NCBI GenBank assembly: GCA_947247005.1
Contig: OX365950.1
Span: forward strand, 13,280,720-13,344,719
DNA length: 64,000 nucleotides
Source of the DNA: Spisula solida
Taxonomy: Eukaryota; Mollusca; Bivalvia; Venerida; Mactridae
Reading direction: 5' to 3'
In this document: piece by piece, positions 1-12,700 of the stretch
How positions within the stretch are numbered: position 1 is the first letter of the stretch
Layout of the letters: every line of letters starts with the position of its first letter
Made by a program: the position numbers and the translations under genes
Notes under the pieces: generated by a model
Databases searched by the model: none
Told to the model about the DNA's origin: nothing
The model's input: only the letters and a program-made list of their open reading frames with translations

Positions 1-741
1 CTGGTGCCTTAGCCACACATGCCCCTGTTTTTCACACAGTCTGATGCCTTAGCCACACAGGTCCCAGTTCTACACACAGGCTGGTGCCTTAGCCACACAT
101 GTCCCAGTTCTACACGCAGGCTGGTGCCTTAGCCACACATGTCCCTGTTTTTCACACAGTCTGATGCCTTAGCCACACACGTCCCTGTTTTTCACGCAGT
201 CTGATGCCTTAACCACACATGTCCCTGTTCTACACACAGACTGATGGCTTAACCACACATGTCCCTGTTCTACATACAGACTGATGCCTTAGCCACACAT
301 GTCCCTGTTCTACACACAGACTGATGCCTTAGCCACACATGTCCCTGTTCTACACACAGACTGATGCCTTAGCCACACATGTCCCTGTTCTACACACGTA
401 CTGGTGCCTTCACCACACATGTTTCTGTTCTACACACAGGCTGATGCCTTAGCCACACATGTCCCTGTTTTTCACACAGTCTTATGCCTTAGCCACACAT
501 GTCCCTGTTCTACACGCTGAATGGTGCCTTAGCCACACATGTCCCTGTTCTAAACGCAGGCTGATGCCTTAGTCACACATGTCCCTGTTTTTCACACAGT
601 CTGATGCCTTAGCCACACATGTCCCTGTTCTTCACGCTGACTGGTGCCTTAGCCACACATGTCGATGTTCTACACACAGTCTGATGCCTTAGCCACACAT
701 GTCCCTGTTCTACACGCAGACTGATGTTTTAGCCACACATG
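1..741. repeat. 40-bp minisatellite array
   Basis: About 18.5 head-to-tail copies of a 40-bp unit whose core reads 'gccttagccacacatgtccc'. Units differ by a few substitutions, mainly ttt/ttc and cagt/caga at the unit junction. The array starts before the window, so its full length is unknown. No coding or splice signal is evident. Confidence 0.95.
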
Positions 742-1537
742 TAAGTACCTTATAATTGTAATAACAATGAAGACTTTAAATGGAAGGAGTTACTTGAGAT
801 AATTTTCAATCTGCCAGCGTAAGGCCCTCAACAGTAAAACATTTAAACAACAGAAACATGACATCAATAAATCTAGTGGTTACGTACAAAATGTCAATCT
901 TATATACAAGTATATATATATAATGAAATTATATTATGTCATATTATTTGTTTAAGGTGGTAGAAAAGATGTTTTAGTGAAATAAAATATACAAGAACTA
1001 CAATTTCAATACACACCAACACTATTGTACATGTACATGCATTTAAATGTATAAAATGTTGCCCACATTGTGCTAATGAACGACATGTGTTTGGATGGAA
1101 ACTTAGTATTGACTTGACATGTCCGGGGTCAATTTCCTTATTTATGTATACATGTATTTCATTTGTAGGAGTTATCTATAAAATGCTAGATATACTTGAT
1201 TGGGCAACTGGACAATCATGATTATAATAAGATGACAACAACTCGGGCTGACAGGGAGAACAGCGTGATCTAGCAGAGCACGAATCACAAAGGCACACAG
1301 AAATAACACAAAACAGTAAAAAGTACAAGTCACAAAGACAAATATAAAATGAAACTGAGCAGCTGCAAAAACCTGACACCCACTCCGACAGTCTGCCGCA
1401 TTAATCGTTTTAACCATGTCTTAATTATGATTGTACAGCACTTTTGAACGTGTAAATACATGAAAAAAAAGGCTATATAAATATAGTATAATAATAATAA
1501 TTAGTCAGAAAAACATAACCAGAAAAACAGTCAGCAG
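742..1537. other. No gene seen
   Basis: AT-rich sequence with short TA runs near 910-925. The short minus-strand open frames here have no recognisable motif or splice context. Confidence 0.6.
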
Positions 1538-1775
1538 ACAAGAACGATTCTCACATAAAAAAACCGATTCTCACATCACAAGAACGATTCTCACATCATC
1601 ACAAGAACGATTCTCACATCACAAGAACGATTCTCGCACACAAGAACGATTCTCGCATCACAAGAACAAGAACGATTCTCACATCACAAGAACGATTCTC
1701 GCACACAAGAACGATTCTCGCATCACAAGAACGATTCTCGCATCACAAGAACGATTCTCGCATCACAAGAACAAC
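1538..1775. repeat. 20-bp tandem repeat
   Basis: About eleven copies of a 20-bp unit 'acaagaacgattctcrcatc', with a few shortened or expanded units. The first units vary in spacing and the later ones are regular. Confidence 0.92.
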
Positions 1776-3950
1776 TCACATAACATCAACAGAAGCACAT
1801 GGTCCTACAAATCAGAAAACCCGATAAAAAAAAGTTATGGTCATTTGAAATTTCTTCAGCAGAATTTTAGCTGTATTACATTGTTGGAACTGAGATTTGA
1901 TGTGTGCTTATGGTACCCGAAACAGACTTGCGGCTCGTTTTCAGGAATGGACATTATACTCCAGTAAGAAACTGTAGCTATGTTATGTAATTACACTTGT
2001 TTGTCAGTGCTAAGAGACTGACCATAACATCCCTCTAAGATAAATAGCTACAACATGTACACCTCATCTGATCGATTGTGACAGTTGGCAGTGTTTCAAA
2101 GATACAAAACTGTATATTTTTTTAATTAGCGTATCAAGAATACTGTCCGTGAATTAACCGTGTATATACCTGTACCGACATTCGGAACAGACATGTGTGC
2201 ATTGAAAGTATGTAGATGTTATCATGTAATGTATTGACTTATTTCTATCTGACCAAACTACTATCATTTACTTAGTATTTGCCTTGGGTGGTCATTATAA
2301 TTGAACGTTTTAAATGGAAACTCGTTTACATGCATATAACAGATGGCATATAAATCTATATGTATTTATAAAAGCTTTAAACAAGAAACATTCTACGTTA
2401 AATTTCATACTATACTTGGCCAGTTGATTAAACTATTTGTGTCATTGGCCAGGGTATTTGTTTTATATAGCATATACGTTTAGAACAATCAAATATAATA
2501 CTTACATTATGCTGTTTGTCCTATTCAAACATTGTAACTCGGCATATGTATACCTGTTTGTTCGAGTCAAACGCCATTTCTCAACAGGTTTTCAGTACTG
2601 TGATACACGGAAACCAAGTTTTCAGTACGTTATCATAATCAATACTAATTTACCCTTCTATGTACAAAGAACCAGGAATTTCTCCACATGTAAAGGAAAA
2701 CAGAGATTGCTTTAAATGTAAGGGTATAATTTGCCGCGCTCGGGAATCGAACGCGGATGACTGTGTTACAAACCCACGGCACTAATCACACGAACATGGC
2801 CGCGCCGCTAAGGCATACATGTAACGCCTAAAATATGTAAAAATGTTTCGTTTAGTAATTATAATCTCGTGAACAACCAGACGAGCAAATTGTACTCTAA
2901 TCTGACAGACCACTGAACAGCTGATGTCCACCCTTCCTCTGGCCTTCCTCTCTGGTGTGATCCTGTTGTTACCATTACTTTCATCTCTAACTCCATGTTC
3001 CTTTTAGTCTCCCTCTTTTCTCTGCTCTTGTGGTGTCTATCTAATTGCTGTTTTAGTGTGTATAGCGAATGGTTTGTCATTGAGAATGAAATTTGATTTC
3101 ATACAAATTATGTAGTTTTGTATTCTTTACCTACGAAATAGTATTAACTTTACCACGTGATGTAATGATAAAACTAGTACATTGCAATGTACAATGAGTT
3201 GCACTGAAAACGCAATATTTACACTTACATAGTTTATAATGTGTGCATGTATGTATTTAGCCATAGCTCGGCCAATACGAGTTTAATTTTGCAGAAATGT
3301 TCAACATGTGTAGCTGAGATATGTGGAATGGCAATCAAATTGATGTCATAACAATCTGATCTCACCCTTCACAACCACAAATGATGACATAAACAAACGT
3401 GAACTTCGTGCTTCCTTCTGTGATTGTCAGATTGTTAATGCAGATGTATACTTATTTTTCTGCTTAAAGCTCAATTTAGATTTAGAAAACTCGACTTTTA
3501 TCCACTCAATCTCTATCCAGAATTACATCCCCTTGACTTTAAAATTAGTAGTAATTTTCGGTAAACCTGAAACATTGCTACTAGGCATTTTTAAAACTTA
3601 AAAACTACTATGCTGCTGTGTGGTAAACCGTCTTTCGAATTTGTTGATGAATCGAATATACAATTGACCATGCATACATAAATTTGATAATTAGCATCAA
3701 CCCATCAATTCCTGTACATGTTTTCTGGTTTATGGTTCAATGCACCGCCGTAGTGAATTTATATGGATATCACATCGAGTTACAATCCATGAGTAACCAA
3801 AAGCACGCACACAAAATTTCGTTTAGAAATATTAAAATATAAAAAGTTATCTTAATTTTCATTAGTGTTGCGTTTTCAAAGCCGCTCAGTATATATGTAT
3901 ATTCATTTATGTACAATATTGGAAATATTTTTTAGTATTGTAGAAACAGT
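1776..3950. other. No gene seen; dispersed repeat fragments
   Basis: No supported gene. The part around 2575-2705 resembles sequences at about 28850-29010 and 38040-38140 (shared words 'ttttcagt' and 'aatttctccacatg'), so it is a dispersed repeat fragment and not the open frame that crosses it. Confidence 0.5.
2729..2812 (-). repeat. Decayed tRNA-like sequence
   Basis: Read on the minus strand this has an internal-promoter-like B box (gttcgattccc) and an A-box-like stretch (tgattagtgcc) at tRNA spacing, with a TGT triplet where an anticodon would lie. Acceptor, anticodon and T stems pair poorly, so it is not a convincing functional tRNA. It may be the head of a SINE or a tRNA pseudogene. Confidence 0.4.
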
Positions 3951-3989
3951 TATAATGTTTAAGCTAAAAATGATGAAAAACAATTGAAT

Positions 3990-4620
3990 AAAATACATGG
4001 CCTTAACTCTATAATTAGATGTACACGTAAACAATTATAATGTACGTTGTTTAAAAAGGTGAACTTTGTTGACAGATGAAAAGGACTGTATACGTAAACA
4101 GAGTAAAAATGATATAAATAAAAAATAAAAAATAGAGGATTGAATATCATACAAGATAAACAACGACGTGAAAACGACAAGGAATTGAATGTAATAAAGA
4201 TAAATAGCGACAAGAAACGACAAGGGATTGAAATAGCGTCATGAAAATGACCAGGAAGGAATAGAATCATGAGAATGCTATAAAAGATAAACAGTGACAT
4301 GAAAACGACAAGGAATTGAATGTCATAAAATATTCAAAAAATCGAATGTCAAAAATGATCAACAGTGCATGAAACATATTATAAGGGATGTAATATCACG
4401 AAAGAAAGATAAATAGCGAAATGAAAACAATAAGGAATTGAATGTCATAAAAGATCAACATCGACAAGAAACGCCAATGAATGGGATGACATAGCAGGCA
4501 TATAGCGACAAGAAACGATTTAGGAATTGAATTTGTCATGAAAGGAGATAGACGCGGTATGAAAACTACCAAGAATTGGATGTTATAAAAGATATACCTC
4601 GACATGAAACAGAAGGAGAT
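3990..4620. repeat. Degenerate ~60-bp tandem repeat
   Basis: Recurring blocks of the type 'gacaaggaattgaatgtcat' followed by 'aaaagataaacagcgac', about eight to ten degenerate copies. Long minus-strand open frames across it are products of the repeat. Confidence 0.7.
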
Positions 4621-4809
4621 CAAGCTGCTCATTTTAATACTTATAATCTCAGTTGTATCAGTTGTGTTTACTCTGACCTTGTGTTTAAGTACCAAGTCAC
4701 ATGGGACCCTTACCTGTTTGAGAGATATTTATATATATTCTATAGTACCAGTACCTTCGGATACAGCCCAGCATTTACACGGACATGATGTGGAAGAAAG
4801 AGAATAGTG

Positions 4810-5741
4810 TTAAAACATGACTAAGCTGCTACGAATGAAATATTTGGCACAAGCGATAGGGCAGAAAATGGACCAAATTGGATCATTTGAATACAGCTCA
4901 GGGTTTACCCACGCAGGATGTTGGGGAAGGTGTGTAGTGCTGAAAATATGTCTATGGTGTTATGAATGAAATATTTGGTGATGGATGCGATGGGTGAAAA
5001 AAAAAGATTTTCATTAACCAGGAGACGCCGAGACGGTAGAACGTTATTGATGGATTCTGAATAATTATGAATTCGTGCTTGGTGGATTTATTATTATATA
5101 GTGCAAGCGACGGTGGCGTTTTCCAGTGAGAAATTGGATCAATTTTGATAACGGAGGAGTTCTGACGGATGACATAAAGGATGGAAACATTATGGTTAAT
5201 GAAAACAACATGATTAACATGTAATCGGAATTATGTCGTGTATATATTGGTCCTATATTGGGCCAGCACAGTCTGTGATGGCAAAAATGTATCCGTAGAC
5301 CACAAATAGTAAATATAATCTACAAACTTATAACGTTGATAAGTTCATAAACTACATTTGTACAAAATTTACATTATTCGTTATTTTTCTGTAGAATTTA
5401 CAATTTATTGACAATTGTTTAAGTGATCGTTGTTCTATTTACTATCTCAATTGTATATGGATATTGGTAACATTTGTTAAGTTTACCATGACTGGGTTAT
5501 ATTATATTTATTAATTTGTAGTACATATGTATCATGTATACCATATGTCGTATTTACGATTTGAGTTGATAAAGGTATGTTCTGTTCTTCTGTACTAGGA
5601 ACAATGATAGATGCATTCCACAGGGTCGATAACTTTTGCACAAACATTTCTTTTGTCAGTAAAACGGATGATAACGCTCAATTGGTGTTAGTTAGTTAGT
5701 TAAACAGGTACATTTGCGTGAACGGTTCGGGTCTGTTTTAC
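4810..5741. other. No gene seen
   Basis: AT-rich; no supported exon or repeat structure. Confidence 0.5.
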
Positions 5742-5886
5742 ACGGTGTCCCGTTCGACTTTTCATCATCGTAGTTTCGACTTTTCACTATCGTACTTTCG
5801 ACTTTTCATCATCGTAGTTTCGACTTTTGACTATCGTATTATCGACCTCTTATAGCTATGCAGTGATGACCCTAACGGGACACCGT
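5742..5886. mobile_element. Small TIR element with internal 22-bp units (copy A)
   Basis: Starts with acggtgtcccgtt and ends with aacgggacaccgt, an inverted terminal repeat. Between the ends lie about four 22-bp units alternating between a form with 'cgacttttcatcatcgtagt' and a form with 'cgacttttcactatcgtact'. The right arm has an extended inner terminal segment (tcgacctcttatagctatgc) that is missing from the left arm but present in the larger copy at 50353-51015. No coding capacity, so it would depend on a transposase elsewhere. No clear target-site duplication. Confidence 0.8.
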
Positions 5887-6636
5887 AGTTTTAAGATGTG
5901 CTAGATTGAGCGTAATGCTTAAACGGTTCATCCAATTGAAAATTATCCTCACTATATGACCAGTACGTTCAACATGACCATCGATCAGCTGTTCCGATCG
6001 ATAGTGTTCACAAATGTATACAAGTTATATAGTACCCAGTTAAAGTATATTATAAGAGTAAAGGCCGTTCAACCGACTGAACATTTTCCATGCCCGTGTA
6101 TCATTGAGTCGCAAATTAACTGTCAACACGACGCCGGCGTCAGCCGCATCACATTGGCGTTTGACCTTCTAGGTATCGATTCATACACCTGGAACTCGGG
6201 ACCTCTCGATCACAAAGCGCGCGTCCTACTTCCAGACCGCTTCAAGGTACAATTTTTTCTGTATGTACACATTTATCATTATATTCATGGACTGATCAAG
6301 GGAACGTTATTTAAAATTAGTTTCTACTTATTTTCATTGACCAACAGCTAATTGCTAGTTTGTAACATCTGAACTGTAAACGGGAAACCACAGAAACCAA
6401 GCATTATTTTAGTTTATTATCCATCAAGAAGTTTTATTGACTGGAAAATGTTTTTAAGGAAATTATTGAAGTTTCGTAACTATGTATGTTCATGACTGTG
6501 TTTGTGTAATGTACTGAGACATATATTAAAGGCATATTGCTCTGAGGGAGCATTATAAATCATAAATTGTGTCATAGCATTTCAGAAGTTCAATCAGTGA
6601 ATAAGAAACCCTGACAAACTATAATTGAAGAAGTAT
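5887..6636. other. Intergenic, with a SINE head remnant
   Basis: Sequence downstream of the LRR/EF-hand gene. It contains no supported gene; the only recognisable content is the SINE head at about 6170-6250. Confidence 0.5.
6170..6250 (-). mobile_element. tRNA-derived SINE head remnant
   Basis: On the minus strand it reads 'gtaggacgcgcgctttg' then 'gatcgagaggtcccgagttc', closely matching the head of the SINE at 16314 ('gtagggcgcacgctttggga', 'tcgagaggtcccgggttcga'). This explains the GC-richer open frame that crosses 5956-6351 on the plus strand, so that frame is not a gene. Confidence 0.65.
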
Positions 6637-6642
6637 TTTATT
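6637..6642 (-). promoter_or_regulatory. Poly(A) signal AATAAA
   Basis: AATAAA on the minus strand, about 82 bases past the stop codon of the LRR/EF-hand gene. It is the nearest canonical signal. Confidence 0.5.
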
Positions 6643-6723
6643 TAAGTGAATATAAAATGAGCATTATATAGTATGTTATCCATTAATAATAACACATAAT
6701 AACACATTTGCTGCTTTTCTTTT

Positions 6724-9700
6724 CTAAACTGATGTACTATCCCTTGCCTCTTCATTTTCAACTTCTAATAACACACTGTCCCTCCTCTCCTTACCTAACT
6801 TACTCTTCCTTTTCGGTACATTTCCATCTTTGGGTACGATGCTACTCCTCCTTCCTTTAACTGATTCACCTTTCCCTGTCCCTATATTTCCATCTTTAGG
6901 TACGATACTACTCCTTCTCCCTTTAACTAACACACTACCCCTCCTGTCCATAGCTCCACCTTGCGGCAAGACGCTGCTTCTCCTCCCAAACACACTACCC
7001 CTTCTGTCCATAGCTCCGCCGTGTGGCAAGATGCTACTTCTCCTCCCAAACATACTACCCCTTTGATCTGTAGTTCCCTCATGTGGTAAGATGCTCCCTC
7101 TTCTACCTTCACCTCCTTCTGTGTGGTCCTTTAGCTCTTTATTACTTAGATCCGGAAACATTTCATACATTTCATTTAGTAAACCAACTTGTCCAAGGAG
7201 AAGCTGGGATTGACCTGTCAAACAAATAAACACGAACCAACTGATTCTTTATAGGAGAAATGTATAAACAGTTATAGATCTACACGTATTTTGTAATTGC
7301 TGTAGATATTTAATGGTTTTAAAATATTTCCACAAAAAACAGGTAGATCTAACTGATTTTAAATACTTCAATGATAAATATGAAATATATTTATAAATTC
7401 GTTATATGATACGTTGAATCTTGGCATTAATGGTGACACAAACATACATGAACACAAACGAATAGTTCATTCAATACTATGTTTGCAATTCTAATTTTGA
7501 ATCTCTTTAATACACATAAGAAGACAAATATGCATTATACAGCAAATGAAGCAATGATTGGTGACGTATAAATATAACTTAAAATCACATACGTCTAAAT
7601 TGCGGATTTCCCGACATTTCCTTTGCCATCAGACGAGAGAGTTTCAGACGAACACGGCCAATTTCCGTTTCTGTTAGATCTAATTTGTGTTCTTTAGCAA
7701 AGTAAAATTTACTCATTTTCTTTCTATGTTCCAACTGTGCAGCCATGAGCTCTCTAACGAAAGAAAAACAAATTTAGTCAAGTGAATGGCGTTACTATAT
7801 ACGAATGTGATGGAAACCGCTTGTTACCCATCCTCATACATCAGTGGCTAGTCAAGTTCTCAGATATCACAGGTGAAGAATACTCTGGTAAACGAGAATC
7901 CTTGTTACCATGGTTACTATTTTTAGAATTCGATGCTGCGAGGTTCAAACTCCGGTAATAGCTAAAACAGCTTTTCGCTGCAACGCTGTGAAAACATATA
8001 ATAAACAATCAAGTAAAGATTAAATGACGAGAACAAGACAATACTATCTCCTTCCAAAAAAAAGATGACCTTACCCGAAGTCGACCTCCCCATCCCCATC
8101 CACATCGAGTTTATCAATCAGTATCTCAATACATTTGTCGCTCAGTGGAATATTCACCATCTGCAAATATCAACAATAGTACATAATTTTATGCAACAAT
8201 TGTATTCAACCTAGTTAAAACCAATCTTTAAAAACAATCGCCTCACTAGTCTTGTAGTAGAGCGCCTCAGCCTTAAGTACAGTGGGTCTGGATTGGCTCC
8301 GTAGCCGCAACATGCCGAAGACGATATAAAAACGGTACAATTACTAGTGACGTTCGGCAATAATTGCAGAGTTTTGTTTCTTATTTTATATCCTGGTGGC
8401 GATGACTAGCATCAAGAATGAAGTGTCTGTGTGATTAATATAAGATGTATAACAACCGATTACTAGAGTGGTGCCATGTATGTAGTCACATTGATACCAC
8501 AGGTAACTGTATCATTGACAAAGAGTAAAAAATGTTTTTATATGTATTCCATATCAATGATACAGTTATCCAAGATTGATACTGTTTATTTGCGCAAATT
8601 TTTATTGGATTGAGTGGTCTAATGTTTTCCAACATCGCAGCGCTAGGCGATGGCGCTGAACATTGTAGGTCGCAGCGCTAGGCGATGGCGCTGAACATTG
8701 TAGGTCGCAGCGCTAGGTGATGGCGCTGAACATTGTAGGTCGCAGCGCTAGGCGATGGCGCTGAACATTGTAGGTCGCAGCGCTAGGTGATTGCGCTGAA
8801 CATTGTAGGTCGCAGCGCTAGGTGATGGCGCTGAACATTGTAGGTGTAAGCTTATTGGTTCACAATCGACATAACGTAAATTAGTGCATTTTGTATAAAC
8901 TAAAATGAACGTTATACATGTACCGTGTAACATGACATGGAATATCTACGGTACAAAAAGATAATAAAAAATGAAACTGGGAAAGCAGCGCTCGGCAGAA
9001 AATCTGAGCAAGTACGAAATGCACAAAATGGAACAGCCGAAACAGTAAAGAAGTCCTCACATACCCGAAGTCCTTCGCGTATTTCTTCATGACTTAATGT
9101 TTTACTTCCGTCTTTATCTAGCGATGCAAACAGATCCATTAGACGGAAGCCCATCAGTTTACCAAACTCCATTAATACAATGATAGGATTCTCGTCCATC
9201 AGTTGCATTTCTTGATCATCGTCAATAAGTTTATCATGTCCCAATACCTTCAAATAAAACGTACAAGGGTTCGAGTACTAATTATAGTTATAGTGTCCAC
9301 ACAGTATGTTCGAAATCAAATGATTCTAAAGACGTGCTTAATGCCAATGGAAGGTCTCAATATTTGAACGATAGTGTAATGGCAATAATACTCGTAAGCA
9401 CAGGTTGGTTTTTGTTCGTTGGGCATAATAAACGTTCAATATTTATTTTTATACCAAATGCTACTACGTAGTTTAAAGGAATATAGAATACAAACACAAC
9501 AGTTGAAAATGAACTTAATACGGTATATTTCAAATACTGGGACCGTTTCATATATGCCACAAACAGCTGCTCATATTATACACAATTATAAAAAATTAAA
9601 TAACTATAAATCTTCGCCTGGAACACTTGATCATTTCTAAAAGGTGTTTCCTACCCAACTGGAGATGAACTGATTGATAATTCAGTGGTAGGCATGCGTA

Positions 9701-12700
9701 TATCGGTGCTAAACACCGGTCACTTTAAAGAACGAATGTGTCTATTCGGAAAAAGCTAGGTTAGCGCATCCGGATTCCTTGTATCACGCAGCTGCCTCGT
9801 GGGAGGTCATTGGACAACCGAATACCCAGGACAGTCTAAGTCGAACGCAATCATGAACTAGATGGTGGAAAGAAAAGTACAACATGCATGATAAAAGATG
9901 TTACTCACCGTGCCATGTATGACTTGAAGGTTGTACCGAGATATTTGAAGTTCGTTCAACAATTCCACAAACGCTGGTTCCACTTGTTGATCCTGCAATG
10001 TAATCCAGATATGTGAATACAAGTATATGTAAACAAAATTTTGGTCCAGGGAATACTACATAAATGCATATATTTTAGTTTGCGAAAAATAAAAAATAAA
10101 TCCCGCCGGAGAAACATTTATGTGAGCATTGCGCATTCTCATTAGAGTTATGAGGTTTCATCAACATCACATTGTGTCATTTTCAATGTTTATCATTTCA
10201 TTTAGATCGGCGTGTATGTTTTCAGAGGGGTATGTTCACGATTCGTTTAAATAATTTCGTCTGAATGACGTTCGCAGCGTCACACAAAAGGTTCCAAACG
10301 GGACCAGTACAAAAACAGCTGTAACTTCCTTTTTTGAAATTCAATTTCTTTTTCACTTTGTTTCATTTTTTCAATTAAGGAGAACATGGAAACCTCTTTT
10401 TTTTATCAAAATAGCTAGTTTGCCTGTGACCGGCGTATATAGTCTCTGGTCACACTAGTAATGAAAAAAAAGACAAATAAATCCAAATTGAAATTAAATA
10501 AGTTTGTAAGGATACAAATAAATCCTCATTAATGAATACATAACAAATGGAGGTAATTTGGAAAACCGTGAAAGGGGAGCTAATTTCTCCTATACAGACC
10601 GTTAAATCGAGCCTCCAGATACCAGTGGTCGGAGTGTCACGTAGAAACTCTAATATCATCATAGCTCCAATCGGTGTTAATGGATTCAAACCGATCTGAA
10701 ATGTAAACTTCAATTCAGTTCCATTTCATAAATGGTAAGTATAACATACGCAAATTCCATACAAAATGGTTAGCTCATCTGGTAAAGTGTTAGACTGTTA
10801 ACTGGCAGATACTAGTACTAGGAGTAAATTCAGGCCCGATTCCCAGGTGAATCACAGATGAAAGATGCGTCGGTTGTTGTAATATAAGCCTATATATTTA
10901 GCTAGGGCATTCAGTTTTTGATTGCTGAAACTAGTTCAATCAGCTTTTTGACAGCTGCGACTTGGGCAGTTCATTTTCTCGTGTGGTTATGTGTTGGGCA
11001 TTGTGCCATGTGATTGTGGTATGTGGTGTCTTTTTTATGTTTTCTGCGGCTGTGACTCCCGCATCCATGCAAATTTGATAAAAAACTATTCAGAAACGGC
11101 GTAATACCCTATTACATGTTCTAGTAAACATTTTGTGACCAGTCATTTTCATGGGTAACTTTTAAAATACATTCGTACTAGTAGGCCTACGTATAATTTT
11201 ATCAATTAAATGGTAAAATTACATGCAAACATTCCAGTGTAGTATTTTTCTTTATTCCTCCAAGCAGTTTTTCCAGGCAATCTTTGTTGATTCTGTTACA
11301 GGAAACGTCTAGTTCTATCAGGGTCGTGTTCTTGTCCAATGCTTTAGCTAACTCCCCACATCCGTCCAGAAAGAAGCCATTCCAAGCAACGTTCAACTTT
11401 TTCAAGAATTTATTCTCCTGAAATATATATATTAAGTAGCATTCTTTGACGAGTAGATACATGTATATAATGAAGAGTCGATGCTTACAAACATATTTAA
11501 AAATTGATGCTAACAAAGTAAACAAGGAAGGCAGCGATCAAAGGAAACTGCAGAGCACAAAGGGCACGGAAAGATGAATGTCATGCTTTCATAAGTTCAT
11601 TTGCTCCAATAAAAAAGCGTTACAACACTGTAAATTGGATGAAACTGTTTGCTTGAATTTTGGTATTTCTATTTACATCAAATAATTTCAAATACCCCGG
11701 TATCATAAAATCGCGTGTAATCTTGGCAATATGTATACTTCATCTACGGAAATGATATATTGTTATCAATTGATTTCAACAAGCTTGTGAATGACTTACC
11801 GCCAAAGCCTCGGCAATATAGCATCCTCCATCACGCCTCAGATGATTCCAACTCAGATCGAGGCTCTCAATGGTTTCATTGTCCAATAGAGCTTCAGCAA
11901 CGATCGCACCACCCTCCTCACGTAGTTCATTATGTGACAGATTCAATTCCTTCAGAGTCGATGTATTCTACAAAACAAGCAATGATATTGTTTGAAGCTA
12001 CTTGCCTGGAATCCATGAATAGTCGTGCTTATCCATCGTCCTATCAGATTTGTTATTTTAATCCGTCTAAATTTCCTTGAGGCATAATAACGAAAACACA
12101 CGAATAATTTTATTATTATATTAATTAGTTTGTAAATAGTTGTCTTCAATACATGCCAGCACAAGATGTTAGGTTCTTTGCTCGTTTGTGTTCGACTGGG
12201 ACATTCGTAAGTACGTGGTTATTTGTTAATCACCGGCTTTGTGGAAAACTGGGTTGTAAAATAGAAGATTCTGATTTCAAATACATCGGGAATCGTTTGT
12301 GTGATATATTTTTTTGTTTGAATTTAACGGTTCATAATTAATTCACTACGCTGTCCGTGGATGGGAAAGTTGGACATTTATGTGGTTAAATACATTAATT
12401 AAAGCATGACGTACCTCGAACAACGGACGAACAACCTCGGCGTCAAGTTCTCGTATCCTGTTACCTTAAACAATAATACAGTGTTATGATAATGTACATA
12501 TATGTAGTTGTTGCTGCAGTGAAGTTCCGCTAGTAAGACCATTTTGACTATTCTAAAATCATAAAGATTTCTGCAAGCAAATTCTAAGTACATTGTATTA
12601 AGTTTAAAGATATATTTTATATATCTTACCAGATAAATCCAGATTTTTTATATTGTCTTCTGTAACTACAACGTCGACAATATGTTTCACACCCACCAAT

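Noticed and set aside
1..741. Regular repeats resembling a CRISPR array (also 1538-1775)
   Set aside because: Units are contiguous with no unique spacers, and the genome is clearly eukaryotic.
2729..2812. Functional tRNA-Thr(TGT) on the minus strand
   Set aside because: Acceptor, anticodon and T stems do not pair well enough.
5956..6351. 131-codon plus-strand frame with a GC-richer middle
   Set aside because: The GC-rich part is the reverse complement of the tRNA-like SINE head also found at 16314; there is no protein motif.
6830..7112. Plus-strand and second minus-strand frames over the LRR gene tail
   Set aside because: Shadows of the repeated tail; the spliced, in-phase frame is the one ending at 6724.
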